DNA of 37,303 bases from Magnetospirillum sp. WYHS-4 (lineage in GTDB: Bacteria; Pseudomonadota; Alphaproteobacteria; Rhodospirillales; GLO-3), in assembly GCA_039908345.1 (NCBI GenBank), contig JAMOBD010000026.1:1-37303 (forward strand). Direction: 5' to 3'. Position 1 is the stretch's first letter, and every line of letters starts with the position of its first letter. Positions 17,739 to 25,633 of this stretch are shown here, one piece after another. A program made the position numbers and the translations under genes. The notes beneath the pieces are model-generated. The model was given only the letters and a program-made list of their open reading frames with translations, ran no database searches and was not told the DNA's origin.

Positions 17739-18196
17739 GACCGGGCCTTCTTGCGGCGTTCGATGGCGTCCAGCGCCCCCCAGGGCGAGACCATGCCCTC
17801 CAACTTGCCGGTAACGGCATCGACCACGGGCAGGGCGCAACGGCAACGGAAAACCCTGAGCAGGGTCTCCTTCAGGGATAAATCGGGACCGATGGGTTCG
17901 ATCCGGGTATCGAGAAAGCCGATCACCGGAGTGTCGTTGGGCAGGTTGACCCGCAGATCGTCGATGTCGTCGCCGATAAAATTCAGATCCACCAGATTCT
18001 CGTCGAAGGTGGCGATGCTGGGCAGCATGGCCTGAAACACCGACGGCAAGTCGAACAGGCCCAGGTATCGGCCTTCCCCGTCCACCACCGGCAAGGCGTG
18101 CAGACGGTTCGCCAACAGCAGGTGGACTCCCTTGTCCAACGGATCGGTTTCGCGCAGGACCAGGGGCTTGCTGGTCATCAAGGAGCGACAGGTCAT
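17735..18196 (-). CDS. tandem CBS domain protein
   Basis: A 153-residue soluble protein made of two CBS motifs, roughly residues 5-60 (LHALPVVDGEGRYLGLFD) and 95-148 (CALPVVDAVTGKLEGMVS). CBS pairs bind adenine nucleotides and commonly gate transporters and enzymes. The start ATG is preceded by a G-rich ribosome site (GGGGGG, 5 bases upstream). The last codons overlap the start of the ion transporter gene by 4 bases, so the two are co-translated and the CBS protein may regulate the transporter. The segment between the two motifs is acidic (FIGDDIDDL) and recognisable in no family I know. Good confidence for the domain, inference for partnership. Confidence 0.85.
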   Translation of the reverse strand: MTCRSLMTSKPLVLRETDPLDKGVHLLLANRLHALPVVDGEGRYLGLFDLPSVFQAMLPSIATFDENLVDLNFIGDDIDDLRVNLPNDTPVIGFLDTRIEPIGPDLSLKETLLRVFRCRCALPVVDAVTGKLEGMVSPWGALDAIERRKKARS

Positions 18197-18316
18197 CTTT
18201 TCCCCCCCAGGGAACGGGTCGCGGAGCCAGGAAATGAGGCCCCATCAGTCCGTATCTGTCAAGCCCCGTGCCGCGAAGCGCCCACGGAAGGACTGGCGCC
18301 GATTTTCCCCGTATCC

Positions 18317-18880
18317 CTATCTGTCGTTCAGGTCGATCAGGGTGTTCAGCAGGGCGATATCGCGCCGCACACGCTCGACATCGTGCTCGAACCAAAGTTT
18401 TCCGAAGCGGCCCACGCCATCGGCCTCGCCATCCCTGCTTGCCAGTTCGCTCATGCAGGCCGCGACCAGCCCCTCGAGAAGGCGCCGCCGATCCGCCCGC
18501 CCGATCAGGTCGATATAGTCCAGCTTCAATTTCAGCCCGATCCGCCCAATCGCCGTGGCCGGACGCGGAATCGGCCGACCAAGGAGAAAGAGAAAGGTCT
18601 GGTGCCCGGTCGGCGTGAGAGCCAGCCGATGGCCGCCGTCGGTCCGATCTTCGGCAGCTTCCAGATGCCGTCCCTGCCGCATGGCGTCGATGCATCCGCC
18701 GACCATATCGACAGCCGATGCCCCGAATCCGGAGGCCAGGTCCGCGAGGTAGGCACGAACCTCCCCGAGAGGTGCCGGCCCTCGGGCGGCCCGCCCCAGG
18801 GCCGCCAGCCAGATGAAGTCCCGGACGTCCACCGAGCGATCCCGATGGATCTCGACGGGCACTTCGGCGATGGCGTTCAT
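18317..18880 (-). CDS. putative winged-helix (PadR-like) regulator
   Basis: A 187-residue soluble protein starting at an ATG with GAGGAA a few bases upstream. Residues about 20-100 could form a winged helix: a hydrophobic helix (DFIWLAALG), a segment before a wing, and LALTPTGHQTFLFLL, which resembles the wing-to-dimerisation transition of PadR regulators (LTPxGxxxxxxL). The C-terminal half (LDYIDLIGRADRRRLLEGL, then a helical end) fits a dimerisation helix. Assignment to PadR is by pattern only. It is transcribed divergently from mamD, and the shared 255-base gap holds palindromes suited to autoregulation or to control of mamD. It could equally be an unrelated hypothetical protein. Confidence 0.5.
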   Translation of the reverse strand: MNAIAEVPVEIHRDRSVDVRDFIWLAALGRAARGPAPLGEVRAYLADLASGFGASAVDMVGGCIDAMRQGRHLEAAEDRTDGGHRLALTPTGHQTFLFLLGRPIPRPATAIGRIGLKLKLDYIDLIGRADRRRLLEGLVAACMSELASRDGEADGVGRFGKLWFEHDVERVRRDIALLNTLIDLNDR

Positions 18881-18905
18881 GATTTCCTCGATGAAATCGT
18901 ATTGC

Positions 18906-18921
18906 GACTTACTTGCAAGTC
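18906..18921. promoter_or_regulatory. palindrome upstream of the putative regulator
   Basis: GACTTACTTGCAAGTC contains the perfect 10-base palindrome ACTTGCAAGT (18911-18920) and an outer GACTT/AAGTC repeat. It lies 26-41 bases before the start codon of the minus-strand regulator, in a local AT-rich stretch, as expected for an operator. Confidence 0.45.
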
Positions 18922-19018
18922 ATTTTGCGCTTATTGCCATGCCCTCCCCCCCTCTGTCAAGACGGCCTTACCTCTTCGGTATGGCCCGACGAACGAAGTG
19001 AAATTCTTTCCCGCTCTG

Positions 19019-19037
19019 TCCGGACGGGTCCGGACGG
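19019..19037. repeat. short tandem direct repeat upstream of mamD
   Basis: TCCGGACGG occurs at 19019-19027 and again at 19029-19037, a 10-base period. Each copy contains the palindrome TCCGGA. It abuts the larger inverted repeat at 19039-19066 and may be part of the same control region. Confidence 0.5.
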
Positions 19038-19038
19038 T

Positions 19039-19066
19039 GCATGGTCAGACATGGCATTGACCATGC
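19039..19066. promoter_or_regulatory. perfect 9-bp inverted repeat, candidate operator of mamD
   Basis: GCATGGTCA (19039-19047) and TGACCATGC (19058-19066) are perfect inverted copies separated by 10 bases, giving 19 bp between arm centres, nearly two helical turns. The right arm overlaps the -35 box TTGACC (19057-19062) of the mamD promoter. A dimeric repressor bound here would block RNA polymerase; this is inference from geometry. Confidence 0.65.
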
Positions 19067-19086
19067 AGGTCTTGCGGGTTTAGTAT
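19057..19086 (+). promoter_or_regulatory. sigma-70-type promoter of mamD
   Basis: TTGACC (19057-19062) and TAGTAT (19081-19086) are spaced by 18 bases, both close to the housekeeping consensus. Transcription would start near 19093, leaving a leader of about 43 bases that holds the ribosome site GGGGTGGG before ATG at 19136. Confidence 0.6.
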
Positions 19087-19135
19087 CCCCCATCGTCGGG
19101 TGCTTTTGGGCGTTATTCAAAAGGGGTGGGAAATT

Positions 19136-20065
19136 ATGGTGGCGGAAATCGTTATGGCCCAGGTCGATGGGGCAACCCAAGCTGCGCAGCTTGCGGCGCT
19201 TGCCGGCAACACCTACACCGTTGGCAACGTCTCGACTTCCGGCCAGGGATTGGGGAGTTGGCTGTTTCTGACGCCTGATGGGGGCGCTGGCAGCACCGTC
19301 GCCCTCAAGCTGGAAAGCGCCCGCCAAGTGACGGAGCTCTCGGCCTTGGTTGGGAAGTCGGTCACCGTGGCAAAGGCTCCCGTCGTAACTGGTTCCACCG
19401 TGGGGAAATGGTTGGTCCTCAAGCCCCTGGCCGGTGGTACGGTCAAGGCCGCGGCCGCTGGGTCGTCGCTGTCTCTGCTCCAGTTGGAGGGGGCCAAACA
19501 GGGGCTTCATGCCTCTTCGTTGGTTGGAAAGACCTTCACGGTCATCAATCCTCCGATGCTCGGCAAGGGCGCCAGCAAATGGCTATTCCTCCAGCCTGTC
19601 GGCGGCGGCGATATCGTTGCCCTGAAGACGGCCGATGCGGCTTCTGCAACGAGCTTCCTTGGCAAGACGGTGACCGTGGGCAAGGCTCCGCTGATGGCGG
19701 GAGATCCCGGCACCACTTGGCTTGCATTGAAGCCGGTGGCAAGCGCGACGGCGACCAAGGCAACGGCCAGCGGTTCGGCTTTGGCTAAGGCTGCGGCCTT
19801 GACCAAGCCGGCGGTAGGGCTGTCGAAGATCGCCGTCGGCAGCGGCAAGGCGATTGTTGGCGCCACGGCAGTGAAAACTGTCGCGGCGGGAACCATCTGG
19901 ACAGGAACGGGCCTCAGCTTGGGGCTAGGCCTGGGCCTAGGTGCCTGGGGGCCGGCGTTGCTCGCCGGTGTGGTCGGCCTTGCCGGCTACGGTTATTACC
20001 GCAATCGGCGCGCCCGGGCGGAAGGCGACGATATGATCGAGGCCATCAATGAAGCCACGGGATGA
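19136..20065 (+). CDS. mamD: magnetosome protein MamD (Mms7), LG-repeat family
   Basis: A 309-residue protein, close to the usual length of MamD. ATG at 19136 has a G-rich ribosome site (GGGGTGGG) just upstream. The C-terminal part has the family hallmark: GTIWTGTGL (252-260), then LGLGLGLGAWGP (262-273) inside one membrane helix (about 259-288), a basic patch (RNRRARA) and an acidic tail (EGDDMIEAINE). In Mms6, MamD and MamG this segment places the protein in the magnetosome membrane and the acidic tail is thought to touch the magnetite crystal; the MamGFDC proteins control crystal size (established). The N-terminal two thirds contain four repeats of about 44 residues (4-47, 54-97, 111-154, 158-200), each ending WLxLxP, followed by an Ala/Lys-rich linker. 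The usual neighbours mamG, mamF and mamC are absent. Confidence 0.88.
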   Translation: MVAEIVMAQVDGATQAAQLAALAGNTYTVGNVSTSGQGLGSWLFLTPDGGAGSTVALKLESARQVTELSALVGKSVTVAKAPVVTGSTVGKWLVLKPLAGGTVKAAAAGSSLSLLQLEGAKQGLHASSLVGKTFTVINPPMLGKGASKWLFLQPVGGGDIVALKTADAASATSFLGKTVTVGKAPLMAGDPGTTWLALKPVASATATKATASGSALAKAAALTKPAVGLSKIAVGSGKAIVGATAVKTVAAGTIWTGTGLSLGLGLGLGAWGPALLAGVVGLAGYGYYRNRRARAEGDDMIEAINEATG

Positions 20066-20088
20066 ACAGGTCTCGCGCCGACAACGAC

Positions 20089-20124
20089 GGCACCGGTTCC
20101 TGGGCGCCTCGGATTGCCGGTGCC
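20089..20124. terminator. possible hairpin between convergent genes
   Basis: GGCACCGG (20089-20096) and CCGGTGCC (20117-20124) form a perfect 8-bp stem with a 20-base loop between the 3' ends of mamD and the minus-strand gene. No T-run follows on either strand, so intrinsic termination is doubtful. Confidence 0.3.
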
Positions 20125-20139
20125 GGTCTCGCCTTGGCA

Positions 20140-20790
20140 TCACCGGGTCATGCCGCCCCGGATTAAGCTGAAGACGGCGACCAGGGCCTTCTTCAGAGTG
20201 GCGCGATCATTGGTCGCGTCCGGAGGGGGCAGTTGCTCGAAGGTCCAGATGGCCAGCAATCCATCCTTCAGGATGTCCGCGAGGGCGTGCGCTTTGGTAT
20301 CCGAGTCGTGGGAGAGCCACATCGCGGCGAGTTCGGTTGCCCTCTTCTCGACGCTATCCACTTCATGAGTCGTCTTACCCTTCATCAGCCCGTAGACCAA
20401 CTCATTGGGGTCGTTCGAAGTGCGGCGGGGGTGGGCGCTATCATAAACCAATATGGCTAGAACGCCGTTTCCTGCGATTTCCCGAAGCACACGGTCCGCA
20501 GCCTTATCCCCGTGCCCGTGAAACAGCTCGGCCAGATCATGTGCGTTCTTTTCGATATCCACCTTAGTAATATGCCTTCTGAACGACTGGTATGGCTTGC
20601 GCGCCTTTTTCGACTCTCCGAGAAATTTTGAAATCTCCGTACTGTTCTCTCCACTATTTTGCTCATCGCCCTCCGATGATCCGCCGACATTCTGATTAGG
20701 CTTACAGACGGGCTGATCGATTCGTTCGTCACCCAGGCTCCGGTCACGGCGACGCAAAGGAATGCCTTGTTTGCCTCCTATGCTGCGCAT
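20140..20790 (-). CDS. unknown protein with an internally duplicated helical domain
   Basis: A 216-residue soluble protein of no family I recognise. The first 70 residues are polar, with an acidic/Asn-rich stretch (residues 35-52) and then a basic stretch. Two related halves follow: residues about 74-138 and 142-212. They share VDxxEK, (D/E)LAxxx, a helix ending NGVLAILVYD / DGLLAIWTFE, a loop with TSNDP / ATNDR, and a final helix ending LMKG / LIRG. The start is uncertain: the ATG at 20790 lacks a good ribosome site, and an AGGAGG lies 12 bases inside the frame, too far before any good start. It is 25 bases downstream of the small membrane-protein gene on the same strand, so the two probably form an operon. 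Base composition is less GC-rich than in flanking genes, hinting at transfer. Confidence 0.65.
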   Translation of the reverse strand: MRSIGGKQGIPLRRRDRSLGDERIDQPVCKPNQNVGGSSEGDEQNSGENSTEISKFLGESKKARKPYQSFRRHITKVDIEKNAHDLAELFHGHGDKAADRVLREIAGNGVLAILVYDSAHPRRTSNDPNELVYGLMKGKTTHEVDSVEKRATELAAMWLSHDSDTKAHALADILKDGLLAIWTFEQLPPPDATNDRATLKKALVAVFSLIRGGMTR

Positions 20791-20815
20791 GATGAATAGC
20801 CGCTAAAAAAGTAAT

Positions 20816-21280
20816 TTATCGCCGATCCATCCAATTGGAGACGCGCTTCCCAACCCATCTCCATGTACCTGCCAGGGGATATTCCACCTGGATTCTTTCC
20901 ATCCCCATGTGGGAAATGGCCTGCTCGAAATCCTCAGAAGTACGGTTTGCCAGTCTGGATGCAGCATTCCTGACGGAATTCCAAAACTTGAATGGAGTGT
21001 CTCCACCTATTCTTCTTGCTCTGCCATGATCGCTGTTGCGTCGGACGGAAGAGTGGCGCCTCGCGATTATTACGGCCCCTCCGAGCAAGGCCAATCCGGC
21101 CAGCGGAAGAAGAACCCCTCCCCCTAAAGACCAGGTCCCCACCTTGACGGAAAAAAAGGCCAAATTTTTTCCGGTCCCCCCAAATGCGGTTGTCATTACC
21201 TTCGCCCCAGTCTTTCCCAGCACGGCCGTACCCTTCCCATCCCATCCCAATGAAAATGGCCCCCCAGCGAGCCGATCCAT
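20816..21280 (-). CDS. small membrane protein with GTW + Gly/Leu-rich helix, possible magnetosome-associated protein
   Basis: A 154-residue protein if started at ATG 21280 (MDRLAGG); upstream in-frame codons look random (Cys/Arg/Ser-rich) and are left out. No strong ribosome site precedes this ATG, so the start is tentative. Residues 1-45 are rich in Gly, Thr and Lys. GTWSLGGG (48-55) leads into one membrane helix (about 52-73, VLLPLAGLALLGGAVII), then a basic patch (ARRHSSVRR). The order GTxW, Gly-rich lead, Leu/Gly helix, basic patch matches the tail of MamD/Mms6/MamG, though the regular LG pairs are missing and the rest of the protein (a polar C-terminal 75 residues) is different. It stands two genes from mamD. 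Membership of the magnetosome set is inference; it could be an unrelated membrane protein. Confidence 0.55.
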   Translation of the reverse strand: MDRLAGGPFSLGWDGKGTAVLGKTGAKVMTTAFGGTGKNLAFFSVKVGTWSLGGGVLLPLAGLALLGGAVIIARRHSSVRRNSDHGRARRIGGDTPFKFWNSVRNAASRLANRTSEDFEQAISHMGMERIQVEYPLAGTWRWVGKRVSNWMDRR

Positions 21281-21605
21281 TCTAAGTAAAGATGACGACT
21301 GGTGCCAGCAGATACGTCGCGGGTTATGGGAGGCGCGGCACCTTGGCCGTGATGAGGCAATGATGCAGGAAGAAGTGGCTCCTCGCGCGACAGCCGGCCA
21401 TCGCCCAACCGCCCCACTACTTCTTCCAACCGCATCACGCGGACCTCCGATAGCACTCTGCACCGACCCATGGACGCCCCTTCTCTGGAAGTCTTCCAGG
21501 ATCGCTCACATCATATGCTACGGACACAAGATTCGTTCCCGCTCTTGATTTCCAGGGCTTCCTTGACTAGCTTGTTCGCAGTGTGTCTCGATTCGTGGGC
21601 GTGTC

Positions 21606-21722
21606 ATGACCCGAATGGGTGATTTCAGGACGGGGACCAAGGCGACCGCGTCAGCGGTGCGCCCGCACGCCCAGGCCGCTCGAAGCGGCATTCCCGGGGT
21701 CCTGCGACTTAGGTGCCCCTGA
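21606..21722 (+). CDS. possible 38-residue leader peptide upstream of leuA
   Basis: ATG at 21606 opens a 38-codon frame ending GVLRLRCP and a TGA at 21720-21722. The stop codon lies inside the left arm (CCCCTGA) of the outer stem of the leuA leader. Such an arrangement would let a translating ribosome disrupt the structure. Only scattered Leu codons (CTG, CTT) precede the stop, not a Leu run, and no strong ribosome site is present, so this is weak. Confidence 0.25.
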   Translation: MTRMGDFRTGTKATASAVRPHAQAARSGIPGVLRLRCP

Positions 21723-21793
21723 GCGCCGCTTGCGCGCCCCTCCGGTTTGGGCGCGGCGGACGTTCAGGGGATGCGAGCCGCTATTCGCGGCTC
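21675..21793 (+). promoter_or_regulatory. structured RNA leader of leuA
   Basis: Several perfect stems lie in a row. GCCGCT/AGCGGC (21675-21689) comes first. A nested element follows: CCCCTGA (21716-21722) with TCAGGGG (21764-21770), CCGC (21726-21729) with GCGG (21756-21759), and CGCGCCC (21733-21739) with GGGCGCG (21749-21755). The last is GAGCCGC/GCGGCTC (21775-21793), 44 bases before the leuA start. No T-run follows any of them. An attenuator, a riboregulator or a mRNA-stabilising leader are all possible. Confidence 0.5.
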
Positions 21794-21837
21794 CGCGAAC
21801 CTAAACGCAGATCATCAGGACCCGAAGGAACAGACCC

Positions 21838-23394
21838 ATGACGACCGCCAAGGACCCCAACCGCATCATCATCTTCGACACCACCCTGCGCGACGGCGAG
21901 CAGTCGCCGGGCGCCTCCATGAACCTGGACGAGAAGGTCGCCATCGCCGAGGTGCTGGAATCCATGGGCGTGGACGTGATCGAAGCCGGCTTCCCCATCG
22001 CCTCGGAAGGAGATTTCGAGGCCGTCCATGCCATTGCCTCGCGCATCCGGAAGTCCACCGTCTGCGGCTTGGCCCGCGCCACCAAGGGCGACATCGAACG
22101 CTGTGCCGATGCCATCCGGCCCGCGCCGCGCGGGCGCATCCATACCTTCATTTCCACCAGCCCCCTGCACATGAAGTACAAGCTGCAGATGGAGCCGGAC
22201 AAGGTTTACGAGCGCATCATCGAAAGCGTCACCCTGGCCCGCCAGTTCACCGACGACGTGGAATGGTCGGCGGAAGACGGCTCGCGCACCGACCACGACT
22301 TCCTGTGCCGCTGCGTCGAGGCCGCCATCCGCTCCGGCGCCCGCACCATCAACATTCCCGACACCGTGGGCTATGCCATCCCCGACGAGTTCGGCGCCTT
22401 GATCCGTATGCTGTTCGACCGGGTGCCCAACATCGACCAGGCGACCATCTCGGTCCATTGCCACAACGACCTGGGCTTGGCGGTCGCCAATTCCCTGGCC
22501 GCCGTGTCCAATGGTGCCCGCCAGGTGGAATGCACCATCAACGGACTGGGTGAGCGGGCCGGCAACGCGGCCATGGAAGAAATCATCATGGCCCTGCGCA
22601 CCCGCCACGACCGGATGCCTTTCGTGCATGGCGTCGACACCACCCAGATCATGCGGGCCTCCAAGCTGGTGTCCAACGTCACCGGCTTCCCGGTACAGCC
22701 GAACAAGGCCATAGTCGGCGCCAACGCCTTCGCCCACGAGTCCGGCATCCACCAGGACGGCATGCTGAAGCATGCCCAGACCTACGAAATCATGACCCCC
22801 GAGTCGGTGGGCCTGAACAAGTCGACCCTGGTGCTGGGCAAGCATTCCGGCCGTGCCGCCTTCAAGGATAAGCTGAAGATCCTGGGCTACGAACTGGGCG
22901 ACAACGCCCTGGAGGATGCGTTCAAGCGCTTCAAGGACCTGGCCGACAAGAAGAAGGAAGTCTTCGACGAGGACATCGTGGCCCTGGTCGACGATACCGT
23001 GTCGCGCATGTACGACCGCCTGCGGTTGATCTCGCTGGGTATCGCCTGCGGCACCACCAAGCGTCCGCCCGAGGCGGTGCTGGAATTGGACGTGGACGGC
23101 GAGCGCCGCGCCACGACCGCCACCGGCGACGGCCCGGTCGATGCTGCCTTCAAGGCCATCAAGGAGCTGTTCCCCCACGAGGCGCGGCTGAAACTGTATC
23201 AGGTCCATGCCGTGACCCAGGGCACCGACGCCCAGGCCGAGGTCACGGTCCGCCTGGAGGATGAAGGCCACCAGTCCCACGGCTACGGGGCCGATACCGA
23301 TACCTTGGTGGCTTCGGTGATGGCCTACCTGAACGCGCTGAACAAATTGCTGGTGCGGCGCGAGAAGACCGCGCCGGCCGCCCTGTCGGCGTGA
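21838..23394 (+). CDS. leuA: 2-isopropylmalate synthase
   Basis: A 518-residue cytoplasmic enzyme that condenses acetyl-CoA with 2-ketoisovalerate, the first committed step of leucine synthesis. The N-terminal TIM barrel begins with the signature FDTTLRDGEQSPGASM (about residues 13-28). The metal-binding HCHND motif is present (SVHCHNDLGLAVANSL), as are NGLGERAGNAAMEE and SGIHQDGMLKH. The C-terminal LeuA allosteric domain (about 390-510) includes GDGPVDAAFKAI and the end segment that binds leucine for feedback control. Length matches the family's short form (LeuA type 1). ATG at 21838 has GAAGGAA a few bases upstream. A structured leader precedes it and a strong hairpin follows, so it is probably transcribed alone ahead of the mre operon. 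Confidence 0.97.
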   Translation: MTTAKDPNRIIIFDTTLRDGEQSPGASMNLDEKVAIAEVLESMGVDVIEAGFPIASEGDFEAVHAIASRIRKSTVCGLARATKGDIERCADAIRPAPRGRIHTFISTSPLHMKYKLQMEPDKVYERIIESVTLARQFTDDVEWSAEDGSRTDHDFLCRCVEAAIRSGARTINIPDTVGYAIPDEFGALIRMLFDRVPNIDQATISVHCHNDLGLAVANSLAAVSNGARQVECTINGLGERAGNAAMEEIIMALRTRHDRMPFVHGVDTTQIMRASKLVSNVTGFPVQPNKAIVGANAFAHESGIHQDGMLKHAQTYEIMTPESVGLNKSTLVLGKHSGRAAFKDKLKILGYELGDNALEDAFKRFKDLADKKKEVFDEDIVALVDDTVSRMYDRLRLISLGIACGTTKRPPEAVLELDVDGERRATTATGDGPVDAAFKAIKELFPHEARLKLYQVHAVTQGTDAQAEVTVRLEDEGHQSHGYGADTDTLVASVMAYLNALNKLLVRREKTAPAALSA

Positions 23395-23412
23395 CGAATT
23401 GCTACGAATTTC

Positions 23413-23441
23413 GCGGGGCCGGGAATTTTCCCCGGCCCCGC
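23413..23441. terminator. strong hairpin after leuA
   Basis: GCGGGGCCGGG (23413-23423) and CCCGGCCCCGC (23431-23441) form a perfect 11-bp stem with a 7-base loop, 18 bases after the leuA stop. The following bases on the plus strand are only moderately T-rich (AAGCTTCTTCT), so it is a good but not textbook intrinsic terminator. Confidence 0.75.
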
Positions 23442-23543
23442 AAGCTTCTTCTCGTGGCGCCGCGGATGTGTTAGAGATAGCATCACTTCGCAGTTACCGA
23501 GCCAGACCAGCACCGGCGGCGGTCACGGTCGCCATCGGCAGTG

Positions 23544-23572
23544 TTGACGTGTTTTTCGTTACGGGCTACTGA
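23544..23572 (+). promoter_or_regulatory. candidate promoter directly at the mreB start
   Basis: TTGACG (23544-23549) and TACTGA (23567-23572) are spaced by 17 bases. A start point 7 bases after the -10 box would fall on or next to the ATG of mreB at 23579, giving a leaderless or nearly leaderless mRNA. No good Shine-Dalgarno sequence is present before that ATG, which agrees. Confidence 0.4.
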
Positions 23573-24619
<1,047 letters not shown>

Positions 24620-24718
24620 GCGCGGTTCGCGGTTGCCTGGTTTGTGAAAATTATTTAGAATCAAGGTGATTTCGGCCCGGATGGGCTGAAGCGGCTGTTC
24701 GCTGGTGCGAGGGACGAT

Positions 24719-25633
24719 GTGAAGGAACGCGCCCGGCCCATTTCGCGTATTGCCGCCCCCATCCGGGGCGCGGCTCAGCGATTCGCCTATCTGGGACTGG
24801 TGATGGCCGCCTTCGCCGCCATGATGCTGGGCAAGGCCGATGTGGTGTTGGTCGAACGGTTTCGCACCCAGATCACCGACGCCCTGACTCCCATGCTGGA
24901 CGCCCTGGCGCGGCCGACCGCCACCATCGCCGAAATGGTCCGCACGGCGCGGGAAATTTCCAACCTGCACGAAGAAAATCTCCGCCTGCGCGAAGAAAGC
25001 GGCCGGTTGCTGCAGTGGCAGGCGGCGGCCCGCAAGCTGGAGGCGGAGAACAAGGCGCTCCGCGACCTCCTGCATTTTTCTCCTGACGGCGAGATCCGTT
25101 TCGTCACCGCCCGGGTGATCGGCAATACCGGTGGCGCCTTCGCACGCAGCCTGCTGCTCAACGCCGGCCAGCGCGACGGCGTGCGCAAAGGGCAGGTGGT
25201 GGTCAGTGGCCAGGGCCTGGTCGGACGCATCACCAGCGTCGGACGCCATTCGTCGCGCGTTCTGCTGCTCACCGATTTGAACTCGCGGGTTCCCGTGGTC
25301 GTGGAACCGACGCGCACCCGGGCCATGCTGGCCGGCAACAATTCGGATCAGGCAAACCTGCTTTACCTGCCGCCCGGCGCCGAGGTTTCGCCCGGTGATC
25401 GCGTGGTGACTTCGGGACATGCCGGCGTGTTTCCGCCCGGCCTTCCCGTCGGCGTCGTTTCCGCGGTAAGCGAGGCGGGAATTTCGGTTCGCCCCCTGGT
25501 CGATCGTGACCGCCTGGAATACCTGAGGATCGTGGATTATGGCTTGAAGGGCATCCTGACATCGCCAGCCGATGTCGGCGACGAGGACGACGATCCGGAC
25601 GACGCCCCAGCCGATGCGGGCCCGCCGAAATGA
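24719..25633 (+). CDS. mreC: rod shape-determining protein MreC
   Basis: A 304-residue periplasmic scaffold anchored by one N-terminal helix (about 23-42). A coiled coil follows (about 70-120, with LHEENLRLREESGRL), then the beta-rich MreC domain (about 125-285: ARVIGN, NAGQRDGVRKGQVVV, GLVGRI, LLLTD, GDRVVTSG, FPPGLPVG). MreC forms filaments that couple MreB to PBP2 and RodA. The start is a GTG at 24719 with GAGGGA upstream; the overlapping ATG at 24717 is followed at once by a stop codon. The acidic C-terminal tail (GDEDDDPDDAPADA) is longer than needed for the fold. The last codon overlaps the mreD start (ATGA). Confidence 0.96.
   Translation: MKERARPISRIAAPIRGAAQRFAYLGLVMAAFAAMMLGKADVVLVERFRTQITDALTPMLDALARPTATIAEMVRTAREISNLHEENLRLREESGRLLQWQAAARKLEAENKALRDLLHFSPDGEIRFVTARVIGNTGGAFARSLLLNAGQRDGVRKGQVVVSGQGLVGRITSVGRHSSRVLLLTDLNSRVPVVVEPTRTRAMLAGNNSDQANLLYLPPGAEVSPGDRVVTSGHAGVFPPGLPVGVVSAVSEAGISVRPLVDRDRLEYLRIVDYGLKGILTSPADVGDEDDDPDDAPADAGPPK

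Larger units (their letters stand above)
21281..21837. other. intergenic region of 557 bases between the islet and leuA
   Basis: Positions 21281-21560 should contain the promoter of the two minus-strand genes; I see no confident boxes there. TTGACT at 21563-21568 could be a -35 box for leuA but has no good -10 partner. From about 21606 to 21800 the sequence becomes very GC-rich and strongly self-complementary, forming a likely leader of leuA (described separately). Confidence 0.5.

Noticed and set aside
17739-18695. 319-codon N-terminal extension of the ion transporter
   Set aside because: It overlaps the CBS gene in another frame and reads as Arg/Gly/Pro-rich noise; the ATGA junction gives a natural start.
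21281-21463. 61-codon upstream extension of the small GTW membrane protein
   Set aside because: Cys/Arg/Ser-rich with no family-like features and no better ribosome site; the shorter start is preferred though not proven.
21606-21722. classical leucine attenuator peptide
   Set aside because: No run of Leu codons and no terminator T-run; kept only as a low-confidence leader ORF.
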